From positions 10,087,625-10,151,624 of the forward strand of contig NC_084599.1 of assembly GCF_033807715.1 (NCBI RefSeq): a stretch of 64,000 nt of DNA. Direction: 5' to 3'. Numbering within the stretch: the first letter of the stretch is position 1; every line of letters begins with the position of its first letter. This DNA comes from Cololabis saira. Its lineage: Eukaryota > Chordata > Actinopteri > Beloniformes > Belonidae. Shown here one piece after another: positions 51,635-63,485 of this stretch. A program made the position numbers and the translations under genes. The notes under the pieces were generated by a model, which did not search any database, had not been told where the DNA came from, and worked only from the letters and a program-made list of their open reading frames with translations.

Positions 51635-52388
51635 GGCTATGTTCACATTGCACCTCAATTACGATTTTTTGCCCATATATGACTCATATCGGATTTTTTA
51701 ATGGCAGTCTGAACGGCGCAAATTAAACATTTTCAAATCCGACCCAGGCCACTTTGATATGTGTTCCTAAATCGGACACATATCTGATCTTTGTCAAAGC
51801 GACCGCAGTCAGAACGGTCATGACGCATCTTATCCGACCTTGACGGCACACGAGATGAGTGTTTTGTCTTGAAAGTCGAGAGGAGAGGCGCCGACAGTTA
51901 TATTCAAAAGTCTTCCTTGACATCCTGAAAAGGATGAGCTGTGTCAGTGACGTCCGTCACGATCCCATCACGATCCCATCACGATCCCATCACGATCCCA
52001 TCACTCCTGGTTCCGACTCTGCATCCACACGTACCTCTGTACAGAGGTAGCAGCCACTTCTGCACAAAAGGTCATTGTTAACATTTGTGCTCTTCCTTTT
52101 CTCAATCTCCTTCTTTCCTTCATCACTTGAACATAATGTAGTTGGTTATGACTGTGCAAGTACTTCAGAATTGCTGGACAAACACCCCAAGCATTTACTT
52201 CTGTAAACACCACGCACTATCCAAAGTCGTGTTTTCCTCTGCGCATACGTGTCGCTTCAGGGTCGTGTACCGTTCACACTTACGTGTGATGAAGGTCGCA
52301 TTAAAATGTGAACGACCACGCAAAGAAATCGGATTTCGGTAAAAAAAAATTGGATCTGAACTTTAAGATTTGCAGTGTGAATGTAGCC
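51635..52388. mobile_element. MITE with GGCTATGTTCACATTGCA ends
   Basis: The left end GGCTATGTTCACATTGCA matches the reverse complement of TGCAGTGTGAATGTAGCC at the right with two differences over 18 bases. The flanking triplets TTA and TCA could be an imperfect 3-base duplication as in PIF/Harbinger, but this is weak. It contains an 11-bp minisatellite at 51957-52003. Confidence 0.75.
51957..52003. repeat. 11-bp minisatellite, about 4 copies
   Basis: CACGATCCCAT is repeated four times without change, then cut off. Confidence 0.95.
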
Positions 52389-55177
52389 TCAGTCCACAGC
52401 TGGAGGGTGAATGAAATATTACACAGCTGCAGTGTGTGTTTGTGATTTTATCTAAACCGTCGGTTTGCCCTGCAAGCGCAGCTCATCTGAGCTGATCTCA
52501 GATCTGTCAGACCGTGTCGTCAGCAGACATATTCCAGTGTCACAGAGAGCAGGCTTTTCAAACAAATTTCATATACATGCCAACTATTTAGAAAATTCAT
52601 GTTTGGTTGAACAGTTAAAAACACATTTCAACACCAATAATACCAATTAAAACATTTTAATTGAATTAAAAGGCTGCCCTAAAAGCATCTGGCTCCTGTC
52701 GTCATTGCAAGTCGGTGCAATCAGCCTTTAGTTCTGTGTCAAAATTGCAGGTATTAACCTAACATTTTGGTACAAATGCTAATTTTGTGAATGTGCATAG
52801 CACTCAGAGTTGAACGAACTCTTATGTAAGTGCAGTTTCAAAATAAGTTTACAGGCTGAAGCTTCTCAAAGAAGCTGGGGAAAGTTACTGGGAAAAACCA
52901 AAACGCTATCATTTTCCTTTCTACCGTAAACCACGCCACTGTTTTCCCAGGAGACTTTGTTCTTGTGGTGTATGGAATTGCAAAATTCCACTGAGGTTTG
53001 TAAGGGAATTAATCTAAATGTCATTGTTGTATGGCCGCAAGATTGGTTCATCAAAATTCACTTTGCGATGAGTTTAATGAGTTGCTTCAGGCTTGATTAC
53101 AGCATGATAGCATGACAGCAGTGGCAGCCCCAACCAGTTGAACTATTTAAAATGTGGCTGCAAAGACTGTATCTCAAAATATTGGTGGCCGGGGAGTATT
53201 TGGTCTGAAAGAGTGAGGTCTGAGCGCCAGAGATTCCAGTACCTGGCCAAGCAATCACAGAATCATTGGAGGTAATCAAGGACCAACATTCCTGCAGATG
53301 GACTGTAATTTCATGCTCTCGGGCGGTGAAAATCATACCCATGGTGCCGCTGGTCAAACATAAACAATATGTGCTGCATAACTTCCCTTTAATTGCTTAT
53401 GCACATTTCATGTCAACAGATTAGCTGTGAGACGTTGTTTATAGAGGAAGTTTTACCATCTCGTGCTTGTGTTTGGTTTTGCAATTCATTACGGTCACGT
53501 TAACCTGTCTGCTTGTCATGCAAAGATTGGAAAAACCTACAAACAGACCATTTTATTCATCACATGTGGTCTTTTCAGTGTCATTTTTCTCTTTGATGGA
53601 TTTGGCCGCCACTAAAAGGGAGCACGGCATTGGACTGGGAACAGGAGAGTCCAACTGGATGATAACAGTCAGAAAGACAAGAAAGATGCCCCGCAGCTTC
53701 TGTTTATGGACACATCTGCCCCTGTTTTCTGCCAGTTCCTCGTCCAGGCTCCCTGTCGCTCCCTGTTATTCTTGGTCATTGACAACAGTGAGGGCTCAAC
53801 TTGTGTTTGAATGCAGAATGGGACCTTTGAATCTCTGCCTCCCCCCCCAACTCTTACTGCATTTTTTTTCTTGTGCTCTTGTTTTAAACAGTTTATAGTC
53901 CCTGAGGACCTCACTCATAAGGCAACGCCAAAGAAATTAAAAGGGTTGTCTGTTTTTAAAGTCCAAAAAAGACACCGCAGGCTGGAATTCAGGTTCAAGA
54001 CTTGCAGGATATGAGTTTCACTTTTTTTTTTTCTGAGGATGAATGAAATGAAAGGGGCAACGTGAGCTGGCATGCCATCATTAACACTTGTAGCACAGAA
54101 AATGAGTCATGCTTCCAGTCAGAGTTAAATTTGTTTTCCTGTTCCCTGGTTATGAGTCTGTTTTCATTCATTTGGTTGCTGTAAGACTTACAAGAAACCA
54201 CTTACTGTTTTATAGCACATAATTAGATTGTCCCCCGATTAACCAGAGGAAGGCCTGATCAGAGTTTTAGCATGGAGGTTTTTCACGCTCCTGCTGTTTT
54301 GCTGAATGACTGATAAAGCTCTGTTTCTCATGCAAAAAGCCATCCCGTGAACTCAACACGTAAAGAGTGGCATCACGTTTTACAGATCATCTCTTTTGTC
54401 CCCCCAAAAGCAACTAATGATAAAATTGAGACAATCACAGCCATTATTTGTCAACGGTCTTGCTGGTTTGGTAGCAGATGTTGGGGCTAAAGGGGAAAAC
54501 ATTTAAGGTCTGTGATTGATGATTTGGGTGTAATGAATCAAGCTTGTAACCATTTCAGAGCGGTGTCAGATCAGGCATGCTTCCACTTGAGAACAGCTGG
54601 GGCCTGGAAACTGCAGAAACGGGAGCACCAATCCTTTCTCTACCTTTCATCTCCTCCTGTCTCTGCTCTTGTCGCTGCTTAACTGCCTCAGACAGTCGGT
54701 GCACCGCCGTCCTCACGGATGCTGGGAAAGAAATCAGCCCATAAACTGAGCAGGGCAAAGAAAGAGTACATTTGCAGGGCTGCAAGAGGCGGTCGGGCTG
54801 AGCCTCTCCTAACAAGATCTGGTGTCAGCAGCGTCAACTTCCTCACTGAACAAGCCTCTGGAGCAATGTTATTAGAAGTTGATGGAATTTTACTGCTGAA
54901 CGGCGAGAAAAATTATGGAGTTAAATATCCAAGTAAATCTCACAAGTCCCGTAGACACGGAGCAATTTTTCATAAAATATGCTAGAGTGGAAAATGGCCA
55001 AGTTTAGCTGGTTCCAGCTTCTCCCTTTTTCCTCTAAAGTGCACACTTTTGGTTTTAAAGCTACTGGTTGCATTTTTTAACAAGCATTTTTATTTTAAAG
55101 AAATATTGCCATAGGTTAAAGTTGCATCAACTAGTTCACAGGGTATTTAATCTGTAAGTTTGCTGATTGAAATAAAA

Positions 55178-55250
55178 ACTACTACTACCATCATTTAGCA
55201 GACGCTTTTATCCAAAGCGACTTACATCTGAGAGAACAACACAAGCAAAA
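55178..55250. repeat. common teleost repeat core
   Basis: CATTTAGCAGACGCTTTTAT, then CCAAAGCGACTTACA, is a block found very often in fish genomes as part of interspersed repeats. Boundaries are unclear. Confidence 0.6.
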
Positions 55251-55419
55251 ACGAAATAAGAAATACTAATTTTGAATTCACATATTAAGAAATGACCAAA
55301 ATGTGAGACATTGTTTTTATAATTCTCATTATATTATCAACACTTTTGTTTATATAGTTTACCAGTATTAATGTATATAGTTGTATCATGTTTGTATCCC
55401 TTGTACCTAACCTACTGTT

Positions 55420-55855
55420 CATATTTTTTTTTCAAATTCTGTTTATTGATTTTCACTCTTATAACAAACACACAAAACATACATAACAAGCCCAAAAACA
55501 CCCCCCCCAACCTCCCCCCAGTGTCCTCAGCAAAAGTACTCAACAGAAAATATGTGAATACATAAAATGACTAGTAATAATAATCAAAAGTAAAGAATAA
55601 AATAAAAAATAAATGAATTTAAAAAAAATAAAATAAAAATAATTAATCGTCATCTAATCTTCGTCCATGAGAATCATTGGGCAGATTGTCCATAAAACGT
55701 AAAAAGGGTGACCACATGTCATTAAATTCTCCAACTTTACCTCTTAGAATGTATGTTAATTTTTCCAATACTCGGTGTGAAGACTTTTAACCACTGCGTG
55801 GAATTAGGACTCTGAACATCCTTCCACTTCAAAGCTATTACCCTTTTTACTTGTA
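55420..55855 (-). repeat. probable antisense retroelement fragment
   Basis: A poly-C/A-rich part and an A-rich part (AATAAAATAAAAAATAAATG) are followed by sequence of non-unique appearance that may be the reverse of a LINE tail. I cannot name it. Confidence 0.3.
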
Positions 55856-56147
55856 CCTAGTGTTCATATTAGCTTTTTTTTTTAAACTTGTAACATCTTA
55901 TTTATTTATGTGTAATAAGAACAGGACAGCCGAGGCTGATCTCTGCGGCAGCACGATGTACCCCAAATTACAAACAGCGCAAACAAAGAGAATTTTATTT
56001 CACATAGCTCTCTGGTTGGATGAAGGTTGTCAAAACAAACTCTCGTTGCCATGAAATGGCTTGTAATTTGCTCAAAGGCGAGCTTGAGCGCAGGACTTTT
56101 TGAGTTTATTTGGCACATTTACTGAATTAGCTTTGTTTGTCTTTCAG

Positions 56148-56322
56148 GCCTGTATGCTGGCTCCAGCACCCCCCACCACAGCGCCTCAGTGGAGCTCCTG
56201 TCCCCCAACCCCAACCCCGCCTCCGTCCCCGACCTGCCTCCCCGGCAACACCGACTGGACCGGGACCTGGTCAGCCCTCATCACCTGTCCCCGCTGACGG
56301 GCATGGACAGCGCCAGGGATGG
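56148..56322 (+). CDS. glis1: glis1 exon: C-terminal region, part 2
   Basis: A 175-base exon. The acceptor is TTGTCTTTCAG ending at 56147 and the donor is GTTAGT at 56323; it ends in phase 2. Joined to the previous exon it reads GLYAGSSTPHHSASVELL, a Pro-rich middle, and ends LVSPHHLSPLTGMDSARDG. This closely follows the GLIS1 C-terminal pattern (GVYPGSITPH ... SHHHLSPLPMAESTRDG) as I remember it and is the best single argument for GLIS1 over GLIS3. If the donor is not used, the frame stops within about 20 bases. This part of the family belongs to the C-terminal activation region. What follows after ...RDG is uncertain. Confidence 0.88.
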
Positions 56323-56385
56323 GTTAGTTCACACATTCTGATGCAGAAATGCGCCATAATAACAATGTGATGTTATACATGTGTG

Positions 56386-57096
56386 CAGAGGTGTCTTCAG
56401 TATTCACATTCATTACTCAGGTAGAAGTATAGATACTAGAGTTTAAAAATACTCCTGTAGAAGTTGAAGTATCAACTCAAGTTTTTTACTCAAGTAAAAG
56501 TATAAAAGTACTGGTTTCAAAACTACTTAAAGTATAAAAGTAAAAGTAATGTAAGGGGGAAAAAAGCCATTAAGGACAAAAGCCATTGAAAATGAATGCA
56601 TGTTAGTATAATGCAAATATATTAAAGAACCATATATGTGTACTATTGAGCATTAACATGTGTTTCAGAGAGCAGGAGATATGATGACTAGTTGCCTATA
56701 AGTATTGTAATGGTGCAAAAAGTCAAACTTCAGAGGCATGTTATCATTTATCCTAACCTTTATTGGAATGTACATCCAAGTTTAGTTGCAGGAATCTGAG
56801 GGAACGGATGTAAGAACAAAACTGGACAAGAACATCTGAAACAACCACAACCAAATTCACTCTATCCGGATGGAGCAATTTAACTGGATAGTTTTTTTTA
56901 AAGGCCGAAATGAAATAGAGTAACGAGGCTGTTTTTAAAATGTAAGGAGTAAAAAGTACAGATAATTGTGTGAAAATGTAAGGAGTAAAAGTAAAAAGTC
57001 ATCTGAAAAATAATTACTCCAGTGAAGTATAGATAACCAAAATTTCTACTTAAGTAAGGTAACGAAGTATTTGTACTTCGTTACTTGACACCTCTG
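56386..57096. mobile_element. MITE with CAGAGGTGTC ends
   Basis: CAGAGGTGTC at the left and GACACCTCTG at the right are perfect 10-base inverted repeats. The interior is built from TACTCAAGTAAAAGTATAAA-like repetition on both halves, so it folds back over most of its length. No clear 8-base duplication is seen. Confidence 0.82.
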
Positions 57097-58501
57097 TGTA
57101 AACATAAATCTGCTAAAAGAGCACTTTCCCTGATTAAATAGTGAAAAAAAAACCATGAACAACCATGTAACACTTTGCACAGTTAAAACAAGGTTAAGTC
57201 ATCCCTTCAAATGAACAAGAGCAACAGTTTCATTAAGAAAGAGACTCAGCCACGTTGTTTCCAGTCAAGTCCTCCATGCTCACAGTCTTATAATCTACTT
57301 TTCAGTTCACGTAGTAAATTTCCAGGCAAACAGAGAAAAGGTCAACAACATTTTATGAATAACAAACGTTCCCTGTTTGTTAAGCCTAACTCTTGATACT
57401 ATGACCACATTTTTCACCCTGTTTCCATTGTTTTTCATCTATTTCTCATCCTGAATCCAGGCTGGACCCTCTTAGATCATGTTAGGCCGAGCCTCGAGGT
57501 CCCGCTGAGAAACCTATTTGGTTTTCCTAAGTAGAAACAAGAGCAAACTTCTTGACCTGTGAAACGTCCCTCGTGCACAGAGGGCAGTGCTGGTCACCGT
57601 ACGGTCAGCGTGACACAAGGCCAGCTCTGTTTTGGGCGGACATGAGTCACACTTGCTATTAAACTATCAAAGCAGTGTGATCGCAAAATCGGTTTTATCC
57701 TCAACAGATTGGTTTTAATGTGGAGAAACTCTGCCAAACGGTGCATATTGTTCTAATCCACTTAGGTATTCATGTTTTATGGATCTTCAATTACTGCTCT
57801 GGATCAGTCACATGACAAATAAAAACAACAAACTGTATTAATCATACCATCTTAAAAAGATGATGCGTCTTGCTGATAATTGTGAAAATAAGAACACATG
57901 GAGATGCTTTTATTTTTAAAAAGCCAGTTAAACATCTTATTTAGCTCGCCAGCGTTCCTGTATATTTTGTAAACTATCAACGGGACTCTAAGAAAACAGA
58001 TCTTTTAATTAGATACCAACACTTTTAATAGACAAGATACTAAACCTGCAACTGTGGTGCTCAAGGACACTTCAGCAGCTCTTGTCTTGCATCTGTTTTG
58101 TTTTTTTTTTTTCCTGTAAGTGTGTGACGCACAGCATGTTTCCTATTAGTGCAGATGATTTCCCCAGAGAGCCCGCGGAGCTGAGTTACAGAGCCCGAGT
58201 GTCGTCAGGAGGATCAGCGTGCACTGTACAAAGCAATGTGTCTAAAACCAGGGGAGGTAGAGAGTGAAAACAGCCTTTTACAGTTTAATAACATTGGGAA
58301 AGAGTGGATGGGATCAAGCATCATAAACTGTGCGTTACAAAAGCGATTGTGTCACATAAGCATGCTTTCTTTCAACTCGGTGGTAAGGTCTTTGGATGTC
58401 TGTGTGTACATCATTGTGATGGGAGAGAGTACAGCTTCGGCTGTAGACCAGAAGTAGGTTTGAGGGTTTTTCTTGCGTAAAGAACTGCACGTACATCTGT
58501 G

Positions 58502-59266
58502 CAGTGGTGGACAGTAACGGAGTAAATTTACTTGAGTACTGTACTTAAGTACATATCCAGAGGATTTGTACTTTACTTGAGTATTAGATTTCTTTGGTAC
58601 TTATTACTCTTACTTGAATACATTTCCAAGACAAATATTTTTACTTTTACTCGAGTAAATTTCTAGGAAGGCTGAAAAGTACTCGTTACTTTCAGGTCTG
58701 CTCTTTTTTTTTCCGTAAAGCGGAAATACGTCAAGTCTCCTCAAAACGATACCGCCAAAGTAGCCTGCGTTTGTCAAGACAGAGCCGCAACAAGTCAAGG
58801 CATAGCCGCAACAATGGCTACGCCTGCGTCAGGAGAAGAAAGTTAATAAACTCTGCATCATCTGCTGTCCTCTTATGACCCCATTCATTTGATTTGTTTT
58901 TGGTGTTTCTGCAGGTTTTATATAACATTGTGGTTCTAAAAGCAGCACATCAGTGCAGCTGGTTTCAAAGAGTTAATTCTCAGAAACAAGAGTTAAAAGA
59001 TCCTTAAATTAATTTAGAAAAAATATAGTAATTTACTGATGTGGAAAATAAGAAATCTACTCTTACTCTTACTCTTACTTTTACTTAAAGTAAATTTAAA
59101 AGCATGTACTTTTGGTTACTTAAGTACCTTTAAAAGCAAGTACTTTTCTACTCTTACTCGAGTAATATTTTGACTGAGCTACTTTTACTTGTAACGGAGT
59201 AAATTTTGACCAGTAGTATTTGTACTCTTACTCAAGTACTGGAGTCGAGTACGCTGTCCACCTCTG
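58502..59266. mobile_element. hAT-type element with perfect 8-bp duplication
   Basis: The ends CAGTGGTGGACAGTAACGGA and CTGTCCACCTCTG are inverted repeats. The flanks CATCTGTG are identical at 58494-58501 and 59267-59274. The interior has ACTTAAGTAC- and TACTCAAGTA-like symmetry related to the element at 56386. Length 765 bases. Confidence 0.93.
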
Positions 59267-59785
59267 CATCTGTGTCTCTGTGGATTGCTCGTGATCGTGA
59301 GGTACAGCCGACACTGTGACGATGTAAATGTCCCGTGGTCCCCTCGGAAACGTCGGGACGGCCTGGAAGCGTCTGGAAGGTTGTGTTTTGTTCCAAATGA
59401 CCTTGTGGTTCCTGCACCACCTTTTTCAACAGCATGCACGATTACCGCTGCGAGGACAGACACGGAAAGTGAAAAGGACTTGAGCGGGGCATACAGAGTT
59501 ACACGGGATTTGAGAGACGGGTCTGGTGCTCTGCGTTGTCGACGAGGAATATCTGATCATGTTTGAATGTGTTCTTGTGTGGTCGCAGTGTGGTGAGAAT
59601 CTCCTTCTGCCTTACACACGCAACCTAAACCCCCAAATAAGTAATCTCCGTTATTCATCTATAACTTTGCTTTCCCACCTAAAGCTCATATGTAGTTGTG
59701 ACGTGCTGACAACATGCCGTTAAAGCTGCAGCAATTTCCAAATGTACAGATTTGATCAAATCAAGATGTTTAACTCAAAAGGAGC

Positions 59786-59820
59786 ACGCATGCACGCATG
59801 CACGCACGCACACACACTCA
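59786..59820. repeat. short GCATGCAC/CA alternating tract
   Basis: ACGCATGCACGCATGCACGC runs into CACACACA, a small alternating purine-pyrimidine microsatellite. Confidence 0.85.
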
Positions 59821-60498
59821 GCGCTGTACTGAAGCATTCTTATCTCACCATCAGTATAGATTGAAGGTGGGGCGAAGAGTCAAAGCAAGCGGGGAGACCT
59901 GCAACCAGCCGAGCATAAAACGTCTACTTACGCTGGATGCAGACGGAGCATTTGATTTACATGCTTTAAAGCCTCGAGTATTCGGGCTCCTGCCAAAGTC
60001 AATATCGGCGCCGCACTTGTTTTTCCCAAACGGTTTAGCGGGACATTAAACATTTTGACTAAATTATCAAACTAACCTGCCTCTAGTGTGGCAGCCTCTG
60101 ACCTCATAGCTAAATGTGTTTGCTTTGGCTCCAATGGGCCATTTAGACTCTTTTTACTTTGTAAATACAAGCGTCATTTTTCTGAAGCTAATATTAAGAT
60201 ACACCAGTTGAAATACATTTGGCAATCGCTGTGGCACGAGTGTGTGTGTGTGTGTGTGTAGGGCCCCTGTCGTAGAGGCAGCTGCTCAACCACGGCGGCC
60301 TGTGCTCGCAGACGGAGATGGGTGGTAAATGTTGTCATTCACTGCTTCGGCTATATGTGGTTATATAATTGCAGAGGGGGAAGGCTACTGCCTTCACCTG
60401 TGTATTGATATTAGAGCCCCTCTGCAAATATTAGTCTGAGGTGGTTTGATACCTCAACAGTGATTGACGCAGGCTAATTGAATTAGAGTGGCAGCACA

Positions 60499-60562
60499 GA
60501 GCTGCATTAAGGGTTCCTGTTCTGAAGGGGGACCTTCAGCACGGGAACCCTTAATGCAGCTC
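60499..60562. other. near-perfect 64-nt hairpin (candidate small RNA precursor or foldback)
   Basis: The left arm GAGCTGCATTAAGGGTTCC continues TGTTCTGAAGG; the right arm CCTTCAGCACGGGAACCC continues TTAATGCAGCTC. The arms pair over about 30 positions with one G-T type pair and one mismatch, around a loop of about 4 bases. After an asymmetric internal loop, TAGAGT before and ACTCTA after can extend the stem. It lies inside the last long glis1 intron. A microRNA precursor is possible, but the loop is very short. Confidence 0.5.
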
Positions 60563-63009
60563 GTAACTCTACACTGTCCTTATTCTAGTCATTATCTTCC
60601 CGAAATGATCCTGGAAAATACGTTTCAGCCTTACTAACCAAACAGAAACTGTTTTGAGGCAGTTGGGCATGGCAGCATGTGGTCAGTCTCTCATTTTGTG
60701 GTCCTCGGCCCTCAGACTTCATTAACCACACAAACGGTTAACTCAGACGTTTGCTGACAAGATTCCTCTACGGAGGGTTGTGATTAAGGATGGGTCTGTT
60801 GTGTTTGGGGCAGTTATCTATCTGGGACTTGCAGACTTAAAAAAAAAAAGAAAAAAAAAAAAGTAAAAGATCCTGAGCCCTGGCTCTGCTCAAACATACT
60901 GCGCCCTGCGGGGCTGGCTTAGCCTTAGCTTAGCTTTAGCCAGGATGCCGTTGTCTGTCTCTCAAGCACAATTTTAGATCGCTAACCAGAAGCAGAAGCG
61001 TTCCCACCGATCTGCGCCAAAAGAAGCCCCTGTCATCCATCAAAGGGGTTTAAAGGTTGGCTACAAAGGAGGGGGAGATGAGAGGGGGAAGCGCAGGGTG
61101 TTTGTGCAGATTGCGGGGTCTGTGGAGGACGGGGTCTGATCCCCGGTCCCATGTGGGACAGTTAGCTGCAGGTGAAGGAAGATGAATGAGGAGCAGAGCA
61201 GCGCTCTTCATGAATCTTCATGCTTCCGTCTATCCCATCATGCCTCCGTCCTCGCACATAGAGCCAAAACTTCATGGGTAGTTTCTGTTTAATAAGACAT
61301 TTCGTGATGTTTCTGGATAACAGTTGCGGGTCAGCAGCCGTGACGTCCGTGCTCGCATACCTGAGTACAAGTTAAGTTTGTGTGGACTTCATGTGGCTTC
61401 AGGGCAGCTTCAAACAGTTCAGGTTTCTCGCTGAAGCATTCAAAAGGTAAAAGATTTTTTCATAAAGCTGATCTCACTTCCAGAATCACAAAGCCCTCTA
61501 TATTTCTTCCAATCATCTGAAGTTTCGCCTTAAATTGTACTCATCCGACTGCAGCAGCTGAGATCAGCGGGTCAACGGTCAAATAGCTCTATCATTACAG
61601 CCAGACAGGAGTGGGTGGGTTGACTGGAAAAAGCCAAGTCGTGCAGGATGGTCAGTGAGGATGAATTTCAGGGGATGGATTAATGTGGCGCATGAAAGAT
61701 TCCCCTCATACCTGGAGCCTGAGTAGCCGGTAGGCGAGAGACTAGAGCGAGCTGGACCAGGGGGCAGCTGGCTGTGATTAGCTTATGATTCACTTTAGCT
61801 GCACATAGAGGCAGCTTGTAAAAATATGAACAGTATAACTGTTTCCTGAGTTTGTGCTGACAGCAGCTCCTGGGGGAACACTGCTCTCAGCAGGAACACA
61901 TGGCCACGCTCTGGGCCCGTGCCAGCACATGGATTAGCCGAGCCTGCTCACAGCTAGCTTCTTCTTCAGGGCTGGACCTGGACTAACACAAGGTGCTACA
62001 CAAGCATCCTCAGTGCTGCAGCGCCGCGGCACACGCACACTCAGGTTCAGTACAGTACAGTGTGCTCTTTAATGGGACAACGAGCCCATTTCACAATGAC
62101 AAGCAGAATGAAATCAAAGCAAATGGCTTTAATTTTCCAAGCAGCTGTTTTGCTAAAACCTAATAGTCCTAAACAGTTGCTTGTGTTGATATTCCAATGG
62201 TGGAAAACCTTGGCGCTATTAAATCCTTCTGTTTGTGATGAATGGAAGAAGAAGGTCCAGGAACTTTTGCAAAATTATATTAGAAAATTCAACTTATTAA
62301 TAATAAAAAAAATTCGCATTTTTGTACATCAGAGGGGCTGCGGTCAGGGTTGTAGCATTGAACTCTGATAATGCCAGAAATGAATTAAATCCAATAAATT
62401 TGCCGCGGGTAATTCTCCCCTGCCTCCAGATTGGTCTGTTGCAGCACATCAGTTGGGAATTTGTTATTCACCGCATTTAAGTGTGATAAAACTGTGAATT
62501 ATGCAAAGATCGCATCCAGTGAATGAGAGTTGAGAGCTCTGATTTCTATCATGCTGAGCTGTAAAAAAAAAAAGAAAAAAGGTTATTCTTTGTGTGTATT
62601 TTTTTGAACTTACTGAATTATAGCTTTCAAATAAAGCTGAGGAGAAAAAAGGGCAATTTTTACCCAACAATAAAGCTGGGGAAAAAAAAATCTCAAAGAA
62701 CATTTCCTGTCACGTTCGCTGGCTTGAATCCCACTCACCAGGTGGAAATTCATTGGATTTATTCACACATTTATGAGACAGGTGAACAGGATAAACTCAT
62801 AAAGGAGCCAAAACTATTACGGAGGCTATGAAATGTCCTAAAATATTTGTATATACAGTTTTACAATGATCTCCATTAATAAAGGCAGAACCTTAAAGGA
62901 GCCATCCAATTTTGTTTTACAGCTTACAAAAATGTAAAATAAATGTAATATTGGCAGGAAAGATGTCAAGCTTCTTAACACCCTCCTGTGACATTCTCAT
63001 CTCCCTCAG

Positions 63010-63164
63010 GGGGCCAATCTCTCCTGAGTGCTGGGCGGGACGTCCGTCATTTATCCAGCACTAGGTCACGTAGTAGTGACTCCAGCCAGGCCGGCGGAGG
63101 GTTGTCATCTGGGGGCTCGGCCGCCTCCAGCAACACTCTGTCATCACGTCCATGTAGTCCTTAG
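63010..63164 (+). CDS. glis1: candidate terminal glis1 exon (two possible acceptors)
   Basis: An acceptor (CATCTCCCTCAG) ends at 63009. A second possible one (TCTCTCCTGAG) ends at 63028. From the first, the phase 2 join from 56322 gives GGPISPECWAGRPSFIQH and a stop at 63062-63064. From the second, the same join gives a 44-residue Ser/Gly-rich tail, AGRDVRHLSSTRSRSSDSS ... SSRPCSP, with a stop at 63162-63164. The Ser-rich frame looks more protein-like by composition. Neither tail is recognisably the long Pro-rich end of mammalian GLIS1, so the fish protein would end early, or more exons exist inside the intron or past the window. An AATAAA at 63462 fits a transcript ending soon after. Confidence 0.45.
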
Positions 63165-63485
63165 TCCAAACCATATGCCTCTGCAGCGCAGCGGCACATA
63201 GTAACACAGCAGCAGTTTATGTGTTGGCATTCCTGATATGCAGTCATAAGTAGCTGCTGAATATTGGACGGGGGGTGATTGGCCGCCTCGGTTTTTAAAG
63301 GCAGGTCTGTTGCTCCCAAGTCTGGATTTTAGCCTGTTTCATTAAGTTAACGTCAACTGTACGACAGTAACTTGTGAAGTGTGTAGTTTTTGAAATTTTT
63401 GCAATCATTTACATTTATTCACTAAAGTTCCTCTGAGTGCAGGATGGTGTTAGCGTGACTGAATAAAGCCACATGTTAAATGTGT
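63165..63485 (+). other. glis1: putative glis1 3' UTR
   Basis: Non-coding sequence between the candidate stop and the AATAAA at 63462-63467, about 300 bases, with no repeat recognised. It is supported only if 63010-63164 is the last exon. Confidence 0.4.
63462..63467 (+). terminator. polyadenylation signal AATAAA
   Basis: A canonical AATAAA in GACTGAATAAAGCCACATG with T-rich sequence following within about 30 bases. It is the first canonical signal after the candidate stop. Such hexamers are common in AT-rich DNA, so position is the main argument. Confidence 0.45.

Larger units (their letters stand above)
49850..56147 (+). other. 6.3-kb glis1 intron
   Basis: A phase 1 intron. Besides the listed elements (50261, 51420, 51635, 55178, 55420), the part 52389-55177 looks unique, with no exon, RNA gene or repeat recognised. 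Confidence 0.75.
56323..63009 (+). other. 6.7-kb intron before the candidate last exon
   Basis: Contains two related MITEs (56386, 58502), an unexplained hairpin (60499) and otherwise unique-looking DNA. A good acceptor (TTTCTCATCCTGAATCCAG ending at 57460) would give DGLDPLRSC and a stop if used after 56322, an alternative end of the protein. Confidence 0.55.

Noticed and set aside
53467..53898. 143-residue plus-strand frame
   Set aside because: No recognisable domain, no splice signals tying it to glis1, and composition typical of chance frames.
62060..62368. 102-residue frame with LLNPSVCDEWKKKVQELLQN
   Set aside because: It faintly recalls the C-terminal part of L1-like reverse transcriptases, but the match is too short and lacks supporting flanks.
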